Below are positions 46,420-56,900 of a stretch of 64,000 bases of DNA, piece by piece. The stretch's first letter is position 1, and every line of letters starts with the position of its first letter. This stretch comes from Polyangiaceae bacterium. Lineage in GTDB: Bacteria > Myxococcota_A > Polyangia > Polyangiales > Polyangiaceae. Both the position numbers and the translations under genes were made by a program. The stretch lies in contig JADJRH010000001.1 in the NCBI GenBank assembly GCA_016712345.1, positions 3,472,001-3,536,000 on the forward strand. The letters run 5' to 3'. The notes beneath the pieces are model-generated. The model worked only from the letters and a program-made list of their open reading frames with translations. It did not search any database and was not told where the DNA came from.

Positions 46420-48654
46420 TCAGCCCGACCCCATTTTCATCGACGCGCCGAACTTCACAATCAGGGCGCCAGTCATTGCAATCTTGGAGGCCTTCACAGT
46501 GACGGGACCACCTCCAAGCTTAAAGTCGGTGCTGCCGCCTTTGAATACGCCCACCGCTCCGAGCAGGGTAATCATCGGCGCCTTCACCACGTAATCACCG
46601 TCGAGTTTGTTGTAGTGCAACCCACCCACAAGGTTGGTCACACTGCCTTTTGCTTCAGCCGTCAGTCCACCTTTTGTCATGTGGAGTTCAGCCGCGAGCG
46701 AGGTTTGGTTTTTGTTGCCGGTGATTGTTTCACCGTGACTGCCATTCACAACATGAGCGGTGATCAATCCAACATCGCTCTTGTAATTGCCACCCACTTT
46801 TTCACCCACGGAGCCAATTGCACCGGTGATGTCGAATGAGCCGACTTTGCGGGTGAAGTCACCCTGCACTGTCCACTTAATGGTGTTGCAGATTGTGAGT
46901 TGCCGCCCACCGACAGAATAAGAGCGGTCACCTCCAATCTTTTCTACATAGTTGGAGATAGCGTTTGATACGTCGTTTCCACTCACCGAAATTGATTGAT
47001 CGGCAGCGATTTTGTGGGACATCACAGACCCGATATTCACTGTCTGATTGCCACCCACCTTCATTGATTCGTCAACGCCGACAGTGGAGTTTTGATTGCA
47101 CGAGATGTGCTGTTCCTCGTCCACTCCAACTTCTTCTTTTTTGTCGTGTTCAATAACAATGTTGTAGTCTTTTTGAGCGTGCACATTAAAACCCTGACTA
47201 CCACCCGAGTCACCGGCGTTAATTTCGTTGTGCCCGCCCGCTCCCGGCGATGAATAACTTTTAAGGGCGCCCGATGTTTTTGCCCCGGGGAGCGCGTACG
47301 GAGGCGTTTTTTCAGCGTTGTAGAGCCGACCAAGAACAACGGGCTTGTCAGGATCACCTTCCAAGAAGGCCACCGAAACTTCCCATCCAACGCGAGGCAG
47401 AATCATTGTTCCGCCGGCCATAATCTGCGAGACACGAATCCAACAACTCGATGTGTGGTCTTGTTGGTTAATGCGGTCCCAATAAAAGCGGACCTTGATT
47501 CGACCGTATTTCTCAGTGTGAATTGTTTGTTCCTGCGTGCTCGAACCCGTCACAATAGCCGTTTGAACACCCCGTATTCTCGGCCGTCGGGCGCGCCTTG
47601 CGGGAGCGTACGGAGCGTCTTTCGGGATCGCTCGAAACCGGTTGTCGCACATATTGCTTTTGCCGCTTTCGGTGTGTTGTTCACCGTGCGTCACAAGCTC
47701 AGTGACCACAAAGTCGCCGTTACAGGCATCTTCGGCGCCGCCTTCAATGGTGAACGGGCAGCCGCAGCGCAGGCCAATTGCGTGACTGGTTCCTTCGGCA
47801 ATGTCGGCGTGACGACGCAACTCGCGCATACGAGCATTGGCCAGCATTTGGCCGTGCGCCGACTTTAGAAAACGAGCCGGGTACTCGTAATAGGGCATCA
47901 TCCATTTTTCTTCACCCGGCTGCTGCGCGTCCGGTTTCACCTGCGGTTTTTCGAAGTCGTAGTCTTGCAGGTGCACAATGTTGGTGCGCAGTGTCCGCGT
48001 GCGAATGAAGTTTTCGATATGTTCGGTTCCTTTTTCGCCGCCCTGCGCGAGCGAAAGAACCGCGGGTGCCAGTTCATCTTCCTGCGCAAACACCGTGGGA
48101 TCGTCGCCGATGATCATTTGGTGACCTTCGGTTGAATGCGCGAAGTAATAAAAGATGCCGTGTTCTTCCATGAGCCGCGAAGCAAAGTTCAACATTGATT
48201 CGCGGTACTGAACGATGAACTCGTGCGGCTGATATTCTTTGGTGATGCGCCACGTGCATTTGTCGCCGAAGCCCGCATCTTCAAACATCTGCTGGATGAC
48301 TTGAATGACCGTCTTTTCTTGGAAAATGCGGCTGTCCTCGCGATGCGCGAGGGCCGAAAGCGCGGGGCGAAGTCGCAGCCTGAAATAATATCGTTGACCG
48401 GTGAAATGCACGAACTCCGCGCGTTCAACGATGCCGTCGAAGTACCTAACGCGCGCCTGAGCGTCGGCCACAACGAGGCAAACCTTGGTGCGCATTGTGT
48501 CGGCTACTCGGAACGACGCGTCGAGCGTGTAGAACTCGACAGTGATGTCGTAAGGCTCCGAGATTGCCTCATACGCTTCAAAGCGAGTTGCAAATGCGTC
48601 GCCCGGAAGCTTGTCACCTACGAGCGTAAAAGAGCCGGTAGTGTCGAGTGCCAC
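46420..48654 (-). CDS. vgrG: VgrG/TssI type VI secretion spike protein, first of three in tandem
   Basis: 744 residues, GTG start at 48654. Hub domain with SRIFQEKTVIQVIQQMFEDAG and EFIVQYRESMLNFASRLMEE, OB fold with QTIHTEKYGRIKVRFYWDR and SCWIRVSQIMAGG, then DUF2345 with strand repeats (GVDESMKVGGNQTVNIG). The C-terminus ends as a beta structure (GALIVKFGASMKMGSG) without an added effector. The three vgrG copies share the same layout but are clearly diverged, so they are not a recent duplication and probably load different effectors. Transcription is divergent from the DUF2169 gene, with 216 bp between. Confidence 0.93.
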   Translation of the reverse strand: MALDTTGSFTLVGDKLPGDAFATRFEAYEAISEPYDITVEFYTLDASFRVADTMRTKVCLVVADAQARVRYFDGIVERAEFVHFTGQRYYFRLRLRPALSALAHREDSRIFQEKTVIQVIQQMFEDAGFGDKCTWRITKEYQPHEFIVQYRESMLNFASRLMEEHGIFYYFAHSTEGHQMIIGDDPTVFAQEDELAPAVLSLAQGGEKGTEHIENFIRTRTLRTNIVHLQDYDFEKPQVKPDAQQPGEEKWMMPYYEYPARFLKSAHGQMLANARMRELRRHADIAEGTSHAIGLRCGCPFTIEGGAEDACNGDFVVTELVTHGEQHTESGKSNMCDNRFRAIPKDAPYAPARRARRPRIRGVQTAIVTGSSTQEQTIHTEKYGRIKVRFYWDRINQQDHTSSCWIRVSQIMAGGTMILPRVGWEVSVAFLEGDPDKPVVLGRLYNAEKTPPYALPGAKTSGALKSYSSPGAGGHNEINAGDSGGSQGFNVHAQKDYNIVIEHDKKEEVGVDEEQHISCNQNSTVGVDESMKVGGNQTVNIGSVMSHKIAADQSISVSGNDVSNAISNYVEKIGGDRSYSVGGRQLTICNTIKWTVQGDFTRKVGSFDITGAIGSVGEKVGGNYKSDVGLITAHVVNGSHGETITGNKNQTSLAAELHMTKGGLTAEAKGSVTNLVGGLHYNKLDGDYVVKAPMITLLGAVGVFKGGSTDFKLGGGPVTVKASKIAMTGALIVKFGASMKMGSG

Positions 48655-48727
48655 GAGCGCGATGCTAACACCCGCAGTCGCACGAAGCTACGATTCAAGC
48701 CGCGATCACGCGCGATCTCAGCGGGGT

Positions 48728-48742
48728 GATATCATCGATATC
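48728..48742. promoter_or_regulatory. GATATC-ATC-GATATC inverted repeat in the T6SS divergent promoter region
   Basis: Two GATATC hexamers (48728-48733 and 48737-48742) separated by ATC, in the 216-bp spacer between the vgrG operon and the DUF2169 operon. Its central position between divergent operons makes it a plausible operator shared by both, but no regulator is identified. The rest of the spacer shows no gene. Confidence 0.35.
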
Positions 48743-48870
48743 AGTTCGAGAGTCTCCACTCACATCCATGGTTGTGCGAAGTCGCTCATTTGGCGCGCTT
48801 CCCCTTATATTTTCGAGTTTCGCAAAGGGCGCTTTTCAATCGGCCCACGCTCCGACCATAATCGCGCCCG

Positions 48871-49899
48871 ATGTTGCCTGCGGTCGACAACAAGACGAAC
48901 TTCTTCGTCCACCCGCAGCTTTTGTTAGACAAAGACGGCGAAAAACTCGTCGCGATCGTGAAAGCGACATTTGAGCTTCAGAGCGACGGAAAGTTCGATG
49001 AAGCTCCGCCTGAAGGTGTTCGAGGCATGCGCATGGCCGACGTGCCGTGGGGCAAGCCTGAAGTTCCGAGCATTGCGTACCCCGCCGACATTTGCCTTCG
49101 AAAACCGGGCACCGACGTCATTGTGGTTGCCAAGGCGTGTCCACCGCTGGGCAAAACAGTCACTTCGTTTGATGTGCTCGTGCAGGTTGGGCCCATCAAA
49201 AAAACCCTTCGAATCTTCGGTCCGCGCGTGTGGACACAAGGAGGCGCCGGCCTCACAAAACCCGGCCCCGCCACTGAAACCGAAATGCGTTACGACTACG
49301 CGTTCGGCGGCTTCGATGACTCCGATCCCGACAAATTGCTCGAAGAGCCGCGCAATCCCGTGGGCTCTGGAATGGTGCGCGACGGCAGCGCGCTGTCGCT
49401 CAAAACGGCGCCCTGCATTGAAGAGGTTGAGTTTCCGATCACGTCGTTTCGCTCGCGGCCCGCGCCCGCCGGAATTTGTGCGATCGGCCGCAGCTACGAA
49501 CCGCGTCGAAAGTACACAGGTACACATGACAAAACGTGGCTCGAAACGCGCGCTCCTCTTCCGCCCGAAGATTTTGACGACCGCTTCAACAACTGCGCGT
49601 CGCCTTCAATGACACTTTCAACTCCGCTTGTCGGCGGTGAAGAAGTGGCGCTCATGGGCCTCATTCCAGGCGGCGGAGCGCTCAAATTCACCCTGCCCAA
49701 AATCGCGCTGGAGATCACGTTCGCAGCCAAAGGCAAAGAGCCGGTTGTGACGTTGCCTCACCTCGACACCCTGCTCATCGACCTCCTTGAGCCGAGCGAA
49801 AATAAGCCGATCGCATTCGAAATGATGTGGCGCTCCAACGTGCGGCCGCCCCGAAAAATGAAGGACATGAAGGTGTACGTTCGGGAGCGCAAACGATGA
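48871..49899 (+). CDS. DUF2169 family type VI secretion adaptor-like protein
   Basis: 342 residues. The N-terminal pattern (LVAIVKATFEL) and the later CYDYAFGG-type segment (RYDYAFGGFDD), NPVGSG and PVGFCAIGRS-type segment (ICAIGRSYEPRR) are the usual marks of DUF2169. In other type VI secretion loci such proteins sit beside VgrG, PAAR and effector genes and behave as adaptors or chaperones for cargo loading. ATG at 48871. It overlaps the next gene by four bases (ATGA), so the two are made together. Confidence 0.88.
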   Translation: MLPAVDNKTNFFVHPQLLLDKDGEKLVAIVKATFELQSDGKFDEAPPEGVRGMRMADVPWGKPEVPSIAYPADICLRKPGTDVIVVAKACPPLGKTVTSFDVLVQVGPIKKTLRIFGPRVWTQGGAGLTKPGPATETEMRYDYAFGGFDDSDPDKLLEEPRNPVGSGMVRDGSALSLKTAPCIEEVEFPITSFRSRPAPAGICAIGRSYEPRRKYTGTHDKTWLETRAPLPPEDFDDRFNNCASPSMTLSTPLVGGEEVALMGLIPGGGALKFTLPKIALEITFAAKGKEPVVTLPHLDTLLIDLLEPSENKPIAFEMMWRSNVRPPRKMKDMKVYVRERKR

Positions 49900-50951
49900 C
49901 TCCCGCGGCCGTCGTTGTGAGCATCGGTGCAAAAACGCCGCTTGGTTTGTCGGCGATTGAAACCGGGTTTGCCTATCGCGCCTCCGCTGTTGGCATGCGT
50001 GAAGCGCCTATTGTCGAAGAAGAAGGCGCCGACCCGGTCACAATGTGTTTTTTGCCAACGCTCGATCCGCTCCTCGTCGGTCATCGCCGCGCCTCAAAAT
50101 TGGCCATTTCCGCGCTTGATGAAGCTCTGTCAGGCGTTATGCCGGCCATTCAACAAATGCGTACACGTCTCGTTTTAATCATGGACGAGCACCTCGGTAT
50201 GGCCGGCCCCGATTCGCGCCCGCCCGCCGTTGAACTCGGTGCCGATGTCGTGCAGCGCGCGAGCATGAGCACTCCTCAAGTGCAGCTTGAAACAAGCGTT
50301 CGCGGCCCGGCCGGCCTTGGATTTGTTTTGCCCGGAACACTCGACGCACTCGCCCGCGGATCCATCGAAGCGGCGATTGTTGGAGGTGTACACACCGATT
50401 ACGACCCTGCGCGGGTGCGCGCGCTCGCGCAGGCAGGCCGCCTCTTCAAGCCCGACAATCTCGACTCCATGATTCCAGGCGAAATGGCGGCGTTTTTCGT
50501 TCTTATGCGCCCCGATGTCGCTCGCACGTACAAGCTTCAGCCGCTGGTTCAGATCTTCACCGTGGCCACCGCGTTCGACAAAATCCGCCCCGACAACGAC
50601 GAACCGGCGTTTGAAGCGATCGGCCTGACAGTCGCCGTTCGAAAAGCCGGAGCGCAGCTCGCTGAAGAAAAACTCCGCGCCGGTTGGCTTCTCACAGACC
50701 TTTCGTTTGAGCGCCACCGCCTCTTTGAGCATCAATCCATGATCATTCGCACGCAGTCGCTCTGGTGGGAGCCTCAGCAGTGGGATCCGCCCGCGCTGCG
50801 CATGGGAGCGCTCGGCGCCGCGGCAATGCCCCTTCACGTGGTTCTTGCCGCGGAAGCGTGGCGTCGCGGCTGGGCACCCCATTCTGTGGCGTTCTCGTGC
50901 GCCGGAAGCGACGGCGGTGAGCGTGCCGCAATGCTCATCTCCAAACCGTAA
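49896..50951 (+). CDS. Ketosynthase-fold pseudoenzyme of the T6SS locus
   Basis: 351 residues from the ATG at 49896 overlapping the DUF2169 stop (ATGA); the frame is open upstream, inside the previous gene. The thiolase/ketosynthase fold is recognisable in AAVVVSIGAKTPLGLS, GSIEAAIVGGVHTDYDP and the C-terminal half GRLFKPDNLDSMIPGEMAAFFVL. The catalytic Cys expected in the DTACSS-like nucleophile turn is missing: the matching region reads VQLETSVRGPAGLGFVLPG. It probably cannot condense acyl groups. Ketosynthase-like proteins without activity are a recurring companion of DUF2169 in these loci, where a structural or recruiting role is likely but not shown. Confidence 0.8.
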   Translation: MTPAAVVVSIGAKTPLGLSAIETGFAYRASAVGMREAPIVEEEGADPVTMCFLPTLDPLLVGHRRASKLAISALDEALSGVMPAIQQMRTRLVLIMDEHLGMAGPDSRPPAVELGADVVQRASMSTPQVQLETSVRGPAGLGFVLPGTLDALARGSIEAAIVGGVHTDYDPARVRALAQAGRLFKPDNLDSMIPGEMAAFFVLMRPDVARTYKLQPLVQIFTVATAFDKIRPDNDEPAFEAIGLTVAVRKAGAQLAEEKLRAGWLLTDLSFERHRLFEHQSMIIRTQSLWWEPQQWDPPALRMGALGAAAMPLHVVLAAEAWRRGWAPHSVAFSCAGSDGGERAAMLISKP

Positions 50952-50974
50952 TCAGGGCGCGTGCAATGTTGAAT

Positions 50975-51010
50975 GTGTACACATTTGTGTGTACGCATTC
51001 GAGCGTACAC
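50975..51010. repeat. Cluster of three GYGTACRC palindromes
   Basis: GTGTACAC at 50975, GTGTACGC at 50989 and GCGTACAC at 51003, evenly spaced by 14 bp, in the 78-bp gap between the convergent genes ending at 50951 and 51030. The even 14-bp phase differs from the 26-27-bp spacing of the cluster at 40592. Confidence 0.8.
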
Positions 51011-51029
51011 ACGTTGTTTCACGAAACAC

Positions 51030-51482
51030 TCACCCAGCGCCCAGCTCCGGGTAAAGCTTGAGCAGCGTCTGCCGCACGTCTTGAAAAAGCTCTCCGCCGT
51101 CATCCAAACGTTGCCATTCGCCCGAAGGGCCTTTGTCCGCCGCGAATGTGTACCTTTGCAACTTGGTGGTTGTCGGATCGGCGTCTGCGAAGTTTAAAAA
51201 GCCGATTTCGATGATTGAAATCTTCGGCTGAAACTCAATGGTGAGCGCGCCCACTTTGCCTTTGCGTTGCAGCTTGATCTTGTGCGTGTGTTCACGCGAC
51301 ACCAAAATCTCCGGCATCCCCTTCAGATCGCGCACGATCGCAGCCATCGCGCGAACCGCCGCCGGGCCGGCTTTGTCGGGCTCCGCCCCAATTCGAGCCT
51401 TCGCCAAATCGCGAAGCTCCGCCAGCGTCGTGGGCGGAAGAGCGTCACCCTCGGGAGTTGTTGCGGTTGGCTTTGTCGTCAT
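51030..51482 (-). CDS. Hypothetical protein beside the T6SS genes
   Basis: 150 residues from the ATG at 51482 (the frame continues 13 codons upstream, to 51521). The N-terminus is Thr/Pro-rich and the body mixes helices (ELRDLAKARIG, VRAMAAIVRDL) with strands (HTHKIKLQRKGKVGALTIEFQPKI). No family recognised, no signal peptide. It is convergent with the ketosynthase-like gene. The 225 bp upstream of it (51483-51707) hold no gene that I would defend and may be a boundary to the next, different region. Confidence 0.55.
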   Translation of the reverse strand: MTTKPTATTPEGDALPPTTLAELRDLAKARIGAEPDKAGPAAVRAMAAIVRDLKGMPEILVSREHTHKIKLQRKGKVGALTIEFQPKISIIEIGFLNFADADPTTTKLQRYTFAADKGPSGEWQRLDDGGELFQDVRQTLLKLYPELGAG

Positions 51483-51707
51483 CGGCTCTGGAAGTTGAAC
51501 GAAAGGGCCGCTGCCGCGCAAGCGCGCACTGCCCGCAGAATGACCGTCTTCGCAACTGCGCCATAATGGCAGGTGCCCATAACGGCGTTCAACAGCATCT
51601 CCCCCACAACAGTATTTGGTATGACCCCCGTCGATAAGTATGCGCCCAGTGTGCTAGGCCTAAACAAGGAGTATCCTTAAAACAATCGATTGCTTGCTAT
51701 ACGGGCT

Positions 51708-51899
51708 TCACGCCTGGTTCGTACGCCATTGATCCAAAGCGACTTTGAGACGTTGTTGAAACTCAGCTTCAGCTGTTTGCGGCTCTTTCAGTAATTGTTC
51801 CATTGCTTCCGCCGGAATTTGCTCCGGACCCCCTGGAAAGGCGCCGGTCACATTCGGGTCGACGGGAAGAGGAGTTCGCTTTTTCTCTTGATCGCTCAT
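51708..51899 (-). CDS. Small hypothetical protein of the KAP operon
   Basis: 63 residues: a Pro-rich, disordered N-terminus (PLPVDPNVTGAFPGG) and a helical C-terminal half (EAMEQLLKEPQTAEAEFQQRLKVALDQW). It starts 42 bp after the KAP NTPase stop on the same strand, so it is very likely the third gene of that operon. Its size and charged helix would suit a regulator, an immunity-like or an adaptor protein; nothing shows which. Confidence 0.6.
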   Translation of the reverse strand: MSDQEKKRTPLPVDPNVTGAFPGGPEQIPAEAMEQLLKEPQTAEAEFQQRLKVALDQWRTNQA

Positions 51900-51940
51900 T
51901 GGAACACCAAACTCTATAAGAGGCGCGGTCCCTACGCTGG

Positions 51941-53938
51941 CTATCTTTTGTTGTCAAGCCACGCAGAAACCATCTTAAGTGATTCTACTACCAGCGGTCT
52001 GGTCCCCTGGCCAAACGCGCCGCTGTCTTTTTGTGTACCTTCGCATTCCCACAGGGCCTTTTCAAGCGTCCGTATCCCAATCCGACGAGCAAAGTCAGGA
52101 TGGACCAGTGCGATAACAATAAGTGCACTCGCAGCGGAGGAAGGATCGCCAATTTTTGTGATTTGCACAAGCTCATCAACGTCACACCACGACCATTGCA
52201 GTGACGGCGATTCGCCGCCCGTGGCCAGTCCGTGCGATCGCGCTGACCTTGACAGCGCGGACCATAAAGAAAAATCCTTTATGCTATACTCTTCTGCCTT
52301 TGACGCCAACCTGTAAGGCAGCTCAGCCGGGGTGTGCAACCAATCGGCATTCAGACGAAACTTGAATCTTACCTCCCTTCGCCAAGACAGCCATGCCTGG
52401 TTGCCTTCTGTAATCAAATGGGGCTCGTTTTGTCCGGCAAATTGACTCAAAGCGATAAGTCTCAATATCGACGTGAGTCGTGCTTCTGCGCTGTCAGTGT
52501 CTCCAGCACGTTCTCTCCCTTGCCTGTCATGCCAATCACCCCCATCCCACGGCCGGTTTGGAAACTGGTTCAATACAGAAACACTCTTGTGGGTAGATTT
52601 TATTAAATCAGCCGCCGTCAGCCTGCCCTCCACAAAAAGATGCAGGTCTACCAACAGCGCGAACACCCTTTCTGCAAGTGCACTGTCGCGTCGCAGTAAG
52701 GGCAACATCCCGTCCGGGCCCTCGCCAGCAACCCGAATGTACATCCAGTGAAGAGCGCGCTTAATCTGACGCGGCGTACAAAGCCCTTGGTCCAAGAGCC
52801 GTCGTGTTGGGTTTAGTCCGTCGGTGAAGCTCCAAGTGGGATCCAGCCCCAGATCTGTAAAAAATCTCGATGCAAGTTGCGCCATATCGGCGATCCCGGT
52901 TTGACCCAACCGATGACGGAGGGTTACAAGTTTTGTCATATACGGCTCATGGCCGCCCTGACTGTGAACGACTACTTGCTCCTGCGCCTGCTTTTCAAGG
53001 TAATTCACCATCGATTCATCAATGCACAGCAGTACCAGGACGTCGTCGAGATCGCGCACATATCCCAGAGCATCAAGCACGAAAGGAATCTCTTCCCGAC
53101 GCACGCGAGCAATATCGTCGACAACAAGGATAGCTCGCCACATCGTGGGGTTTGGGTAGAGCGATCGCAGCAGCGTGTTGAGTTGTACAACAAATTCACG
53201 CGTATCAACTCCCCAGGAAGGCCCTTCTATCAGTTGGCTTGGACGAAGTTCCTTTGCGGCATCAACAGCGCCTTCGACGGCCGCAACAGGATCGACCGTT
53301 ACATAGGCTTTTGTGGCGGCGCTCGCGAGTTTGGTCAACACGGTCAGCCCCTCCGCCCACCCCTTACCACGGCCGGGCACCTTACTCGGCGCATCTGAAA
53401 AGAGTTTGAAACAGGGATCCCAGTGCTCGTCTGGGATCAGTGCAGAAATCCGTTTAGCCGCTTCCAGCCAATGCAAGCGTCCGTCGGCAAACCCACCGTG
53501 CGAGAGGGGTTTAGTAGCTTCCAAAGGAAGAGGTTCTTCGTGGGCGCCCAGGTTGGGCGGTTGTATGTGTACCTTCCCGTCCTTGATCTGGGACACCAAC
53601 CACTTGTAAAACGCCTCGCCCAGCCGATATGCGATGGCGGCCCACGGTGATAAATCCAGTCCAGAAGACTGCCAAACATTCAGCCGAATGACCAGAGGTG
53701 GCGCCACACCGCAGAGTTCACGAATGTGCCCGCAAAGGAGGTTCGCAAAGGAGGTCTTGCCGCCACCCCAAGGCGCCTCTATCGACACGCAAGGGCCCCG
53801 TCTCGGTCCGGGCGACAATCGTTGCGTTTCGACGAGTTTGGCGGCCAGCTGGGAGGCGGCCCGATTGGTTCCCCAAAGGTCAAATTCGACCGTATGTGTT
53901 TCAATAGGTCGATCTTCCAACCGCGATGCCAGCGTCAC
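51941..53938 (-). CDS. KAP family P-loop NTPase
   Basis: 665 residues from a GTG at 53938 that overlaps the preceding stop as GTGA; an ATG at 53965 would overlap the upstream gene by 31 bases. Walker A is EAPWGGGKTSFANLL (Lys ~61), Walker B is AILVVDDIARVRREE (~272-275), followed by LVLLCIDES and the arginine-rich CTPRQIKRALHW, the order typical of KAP NTPases. KAP proteins usually carry two membrane helices inserted between Walker A and B; here the insert (~140-250) has no clear one, so the protein looks cytosolic. The C-terminal ~250 residues are helical and unassigned. Such NTPases occur in phage-defence and membrane-signalling systems. It is coupled to the PilZ-metallopeptidase-like protein. 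Confidence 0.85.
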   Translation of the reverse strand: MTLASRLEDRPIETHTVEFDLWGTNRAASQLAAKLVETQRLSPGPRRGPCVSIEAPWGGGKTSFANLLCGHIRELCGVAPPLVIRLNVWQSSGLDLSPWAAIAYRLGEAFYKWLVSQIKDGKVHIQPPNLGAHEEPLPLEATKPLSHGGFADGRLHWLEAAKRISALIPDEHWDPCFKLFSDAPSKVPGRGKGWAEGLTVLTKLASAATKAYVTVDPVAAVEGAVDAAKELRPSQLIEGPSWGVDTREFVVQLNTLLRSLYPNPTMWRAILVVDDIARVRREEIPFVLDALGYVRDLDDVLVLLCIDESMVNYLEKQAQEQVVVHSQGGHEPYMTKLVTLRHRLGQTGIADMAQLASRFFTDLGLDPTWSFTDGLNPTRRLLDQGLCTPRQIKRALHWMYIRVAGEGPDGMLPLLRRDSALAERVFALLVDLHLFVEGRLTAADLIKSTHKSVSVLNQFPNRPWDGGDWHDRQGRERAGDTDSAEARLTSILRLIALSQFAGQNEPHLITEGNQAWLSWRREVRFKFRLNADWLHTPAELPYRLASKAEEYSIKDFSLWSALSRSARSHGLATGGESPSLQWSWCDVDELVQITKIGDPSSAASALIVIALVHPDFARRIGIRTLEKALWECEGTQKDSGAFGQGTRPLVVESLKMVSAWLDNKR

Positions 53939-56900
53939 GGGTTGACCTCCACTTTCACCCAACACAGGTCGGCGTGTGCACGCCTAGTCTTAGATTCCGG
54001 TCCTCGCTCGGAGTTGGGTGGCGATTCACCGTCGGCAATGATGACTACCCCAAATCTTCCGGGATTATTCTCGGGCGTTCCAACCCATTTGACGCGGCAC
54101 GCGACAAGGTCGCCCTCTAGAGATGGTACATGGATGATGTCATCTGTCTTGGGTAGATCGTGGGGTTTCGCGCGAAATCCGGCCCCCACTGGTGACGTGT
54201 CAACCAACTCCAACATGGAGGGTCTGTTGTTGACTACCACTCGGACGCTGGTACTTACCGATGTGGGCGCAATGCGGTGGAAGGCCCGTCCGCGCCTGAA
54301 GTACCTGTTAATTCGACCCGCTCGAACGCGTGAGGCGATCTCTTCCAAGGCGTCCAGCACGGTTGTCTGCATGCGCAGATCCCCGGTACGAACCTCGCGC
54401 CCAACTCGGAATAAACCGCCCATAAAGTCCGTGTAGACGCCATTCGCTTTTGCGCGATTTTGAGCGCCGGTGAATCGGTACCGGACGTCGCGTCGTATGG
54501 CCATGTCTCCTTCTCGTGGACCCTTGAGGAAACTGTCTGTGGCAGCAGCGAGCAATTCGCGAATCCACAAGAAAGCCTCGTTGTTGGGGTACCCGCCGTC
54601 GTCGAGCACCGTCCAAGGTGGCTTGGGAACGATTCCTTTTTGAACGTCCGTGCGAATGTTTCTATAATCCGAATCAGTGACCCGCAACGACCTGTTCAGA
54701 TTGTTGAGAACCTCCGCTCGGGCTGATAGTTCTTGAAAGATATCTGCAAGATCTGCCAAAAGAACCGCTGTCTCATCGCCTTCTGACGCTGAAGCGGTCA
54801 GCGATGTCAATGTTATGAGCCAGCCGGGGGCGACGATTCCGAGTAGCGCAGTTATGTCAGGTTTGTCGTTTGATACCTCTCTTCTTGCCAGAAAGTTCTC
54901 TACTTCAGCGGTACAATACGGCAATGCTTCCTCAATAGCATTTCTAAGTGGACTTCCAGTTTGGGGAGTAAGGGCGTTTTCAGCTCGCAGCAGGGCATCA
55001 ATTGCGGTACTAATTTCATTGTTGTGGTCGGCCAGGGTTCGCTGGATTACCAGATGGGCGATTGCTTCACCCCAGAGTTCTAATGGACTCGCCTCCGACG
55101 CTCCCTCGACCCCTAATTGTGTTCTGAGGCCCATTGCTGCGCCGGTCAAAAATTGCGTCTGAAACAACGTGAAGTCGCCCCCACATCCAAGTTCGCGCCA
55201 AACAGCATGCGCCAGAATATCCTCAAAAAAAAGTCGAAATCGCTCGCCTTTGGCCCGACTGTCGTTGTACGCAGTAGTCCTGGGAGGCTGATCAACAAAG
55301 CACTTTTGGAAAGTGTCTTCAGCTCTGCGTCCGCACGCATGCAGACGGCGCTGAAATGCTCCGAACTGAGCGCCGTCTTGTGCCCAGTGCCGCAAGAACC
55401 AATGTCCCGCTTCATGGAATAGCAAGCAAAGTGCGACCGGATTCATTGCTTGCAGTGCGCCCAGTACAAAGACCCCCACGTTGGACACGCCCTTCATAGC
55501 TATCTTACGGTCAGGGCAAAACACTACAATCGGCGCAGGGAGAATGACGTTTTCCGGTTCGACAACTTTTAAAATGGCGCGTGTAACTCCACTCATCGTG
55601 CCCACAAGTTGACTCATACCGTAGGGCACTTCACCCAAGATTGGTGGGCTTCCCCCCAACGCTGGTGAAAACTGTAGTCTCTGCTGGTAGGCTTTTTGAC
55701 CGTTTTCAAGCAATTCTCGGAGCATCCACGAAAATTCCTTGTGCGGCGCATCTGGAGAATAGAAAACATTCATGTACACGGCGCGCAGTGCCGCATTGAC
55801 GTCAATCATCGCCCCAAAGGTATCGGGGAGCGCAATGGCATGATGCACCGCGGTGATCCACGACTGCATTGCTAGAGCTTCCACTTTCCCCACCCCAAGC
55901 ATTTGCATGCGTACCCACTCGAACTGGACAACGTCTTCGTTTCGATCGGTTGCAAAAAGATCATATCCACGCGGTCCCGCCGAATCCTCCGACAAATAAC
56001 CTGACTCTGTTTGATCTGGGATGTTTATTGGACGCGTACTATGCGTATTCTGAACGGAGGTGCATACATCGCGTAAGTCAAAACTCAAATCGGCTTGAGC
56101 GCGCATCCAATGGGAAAGCGCATATAAATGGGCATACCCTTCCAGCGAATCTGGAAATTGAACTGTTAGTGAAATCGCGTGGCCATCCCCGGCGGTTCCT
56201 TCGCTCACGAGGTGGTGTGTTCCAAATGCTGAGGCGATCCGAGCGACCTCTGCAATAACCGGGTCGGCATGGCCGGCTTTTGGAAACCACTGGACGGTCG
56301 CCACCAATGTTCCGTCTTTCTCCAAGCTCGCCAGCTCGGTCGCAAATTGTTTCGCGTCAATGGTGGGCCTATCCTGCCGCCGTTCAGCAAGACCCCAGTT
56401 ACACACTTGTCGAACGGACTCAGCGTGAACGGATGCGAGTGCGCTCGTGCAACCGCGCCGCATTCCCAACTGATCCCTTTGGGACATAACAACATGTGTT
56501 TCCAGCAGCGAAGATCGCACGAGTTCAACTGAGCTGTTGGGCGATGACCACCTGCCTCGAACCCATCGTCTCAGGATATCGTTTGGCAATGTAATGTTGT
56601 GCTTTCGTTCAAGCGCACAATCAATTACTCGGCTCAGGTGCGGCTCTTTTTCAGTCAGCGCGCGGACGGTCGTGCTTTGGAGGATTCGCAAATACTTCTG
56701 CAAAGGTGTCCCATTATCCGCCATCCCAATGATTGCCATTTCATAGGTAGATCGGCATTGCATGATGAGGCACTCAACACCCACTAAGCTTGCTTCTCGC
56801 GCGGCAAACGACGCGAATGCGGCTTTTAATGTGCTGCCGCACGCTGCGAGGAGCGGATCGCAGAGTTTGACCCTGGAAATTGCGAGCAACGGCGATGCAC

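Noticed and set aside
40670..48654. Prophage tail region
   Set aside because: The gp27/gp5-like proteins have the VgrG layout with DUF2345 and sit with DUF2169 and DUF6484; no capsid, terminase, portal or integrase is present.
51479..51667. A 62-residue minus-strand protein in the gap before the KAP operon
   Set aside because: It overlaps the start of the gene at 51482 and shows no family pattern or ribosome-binding site.
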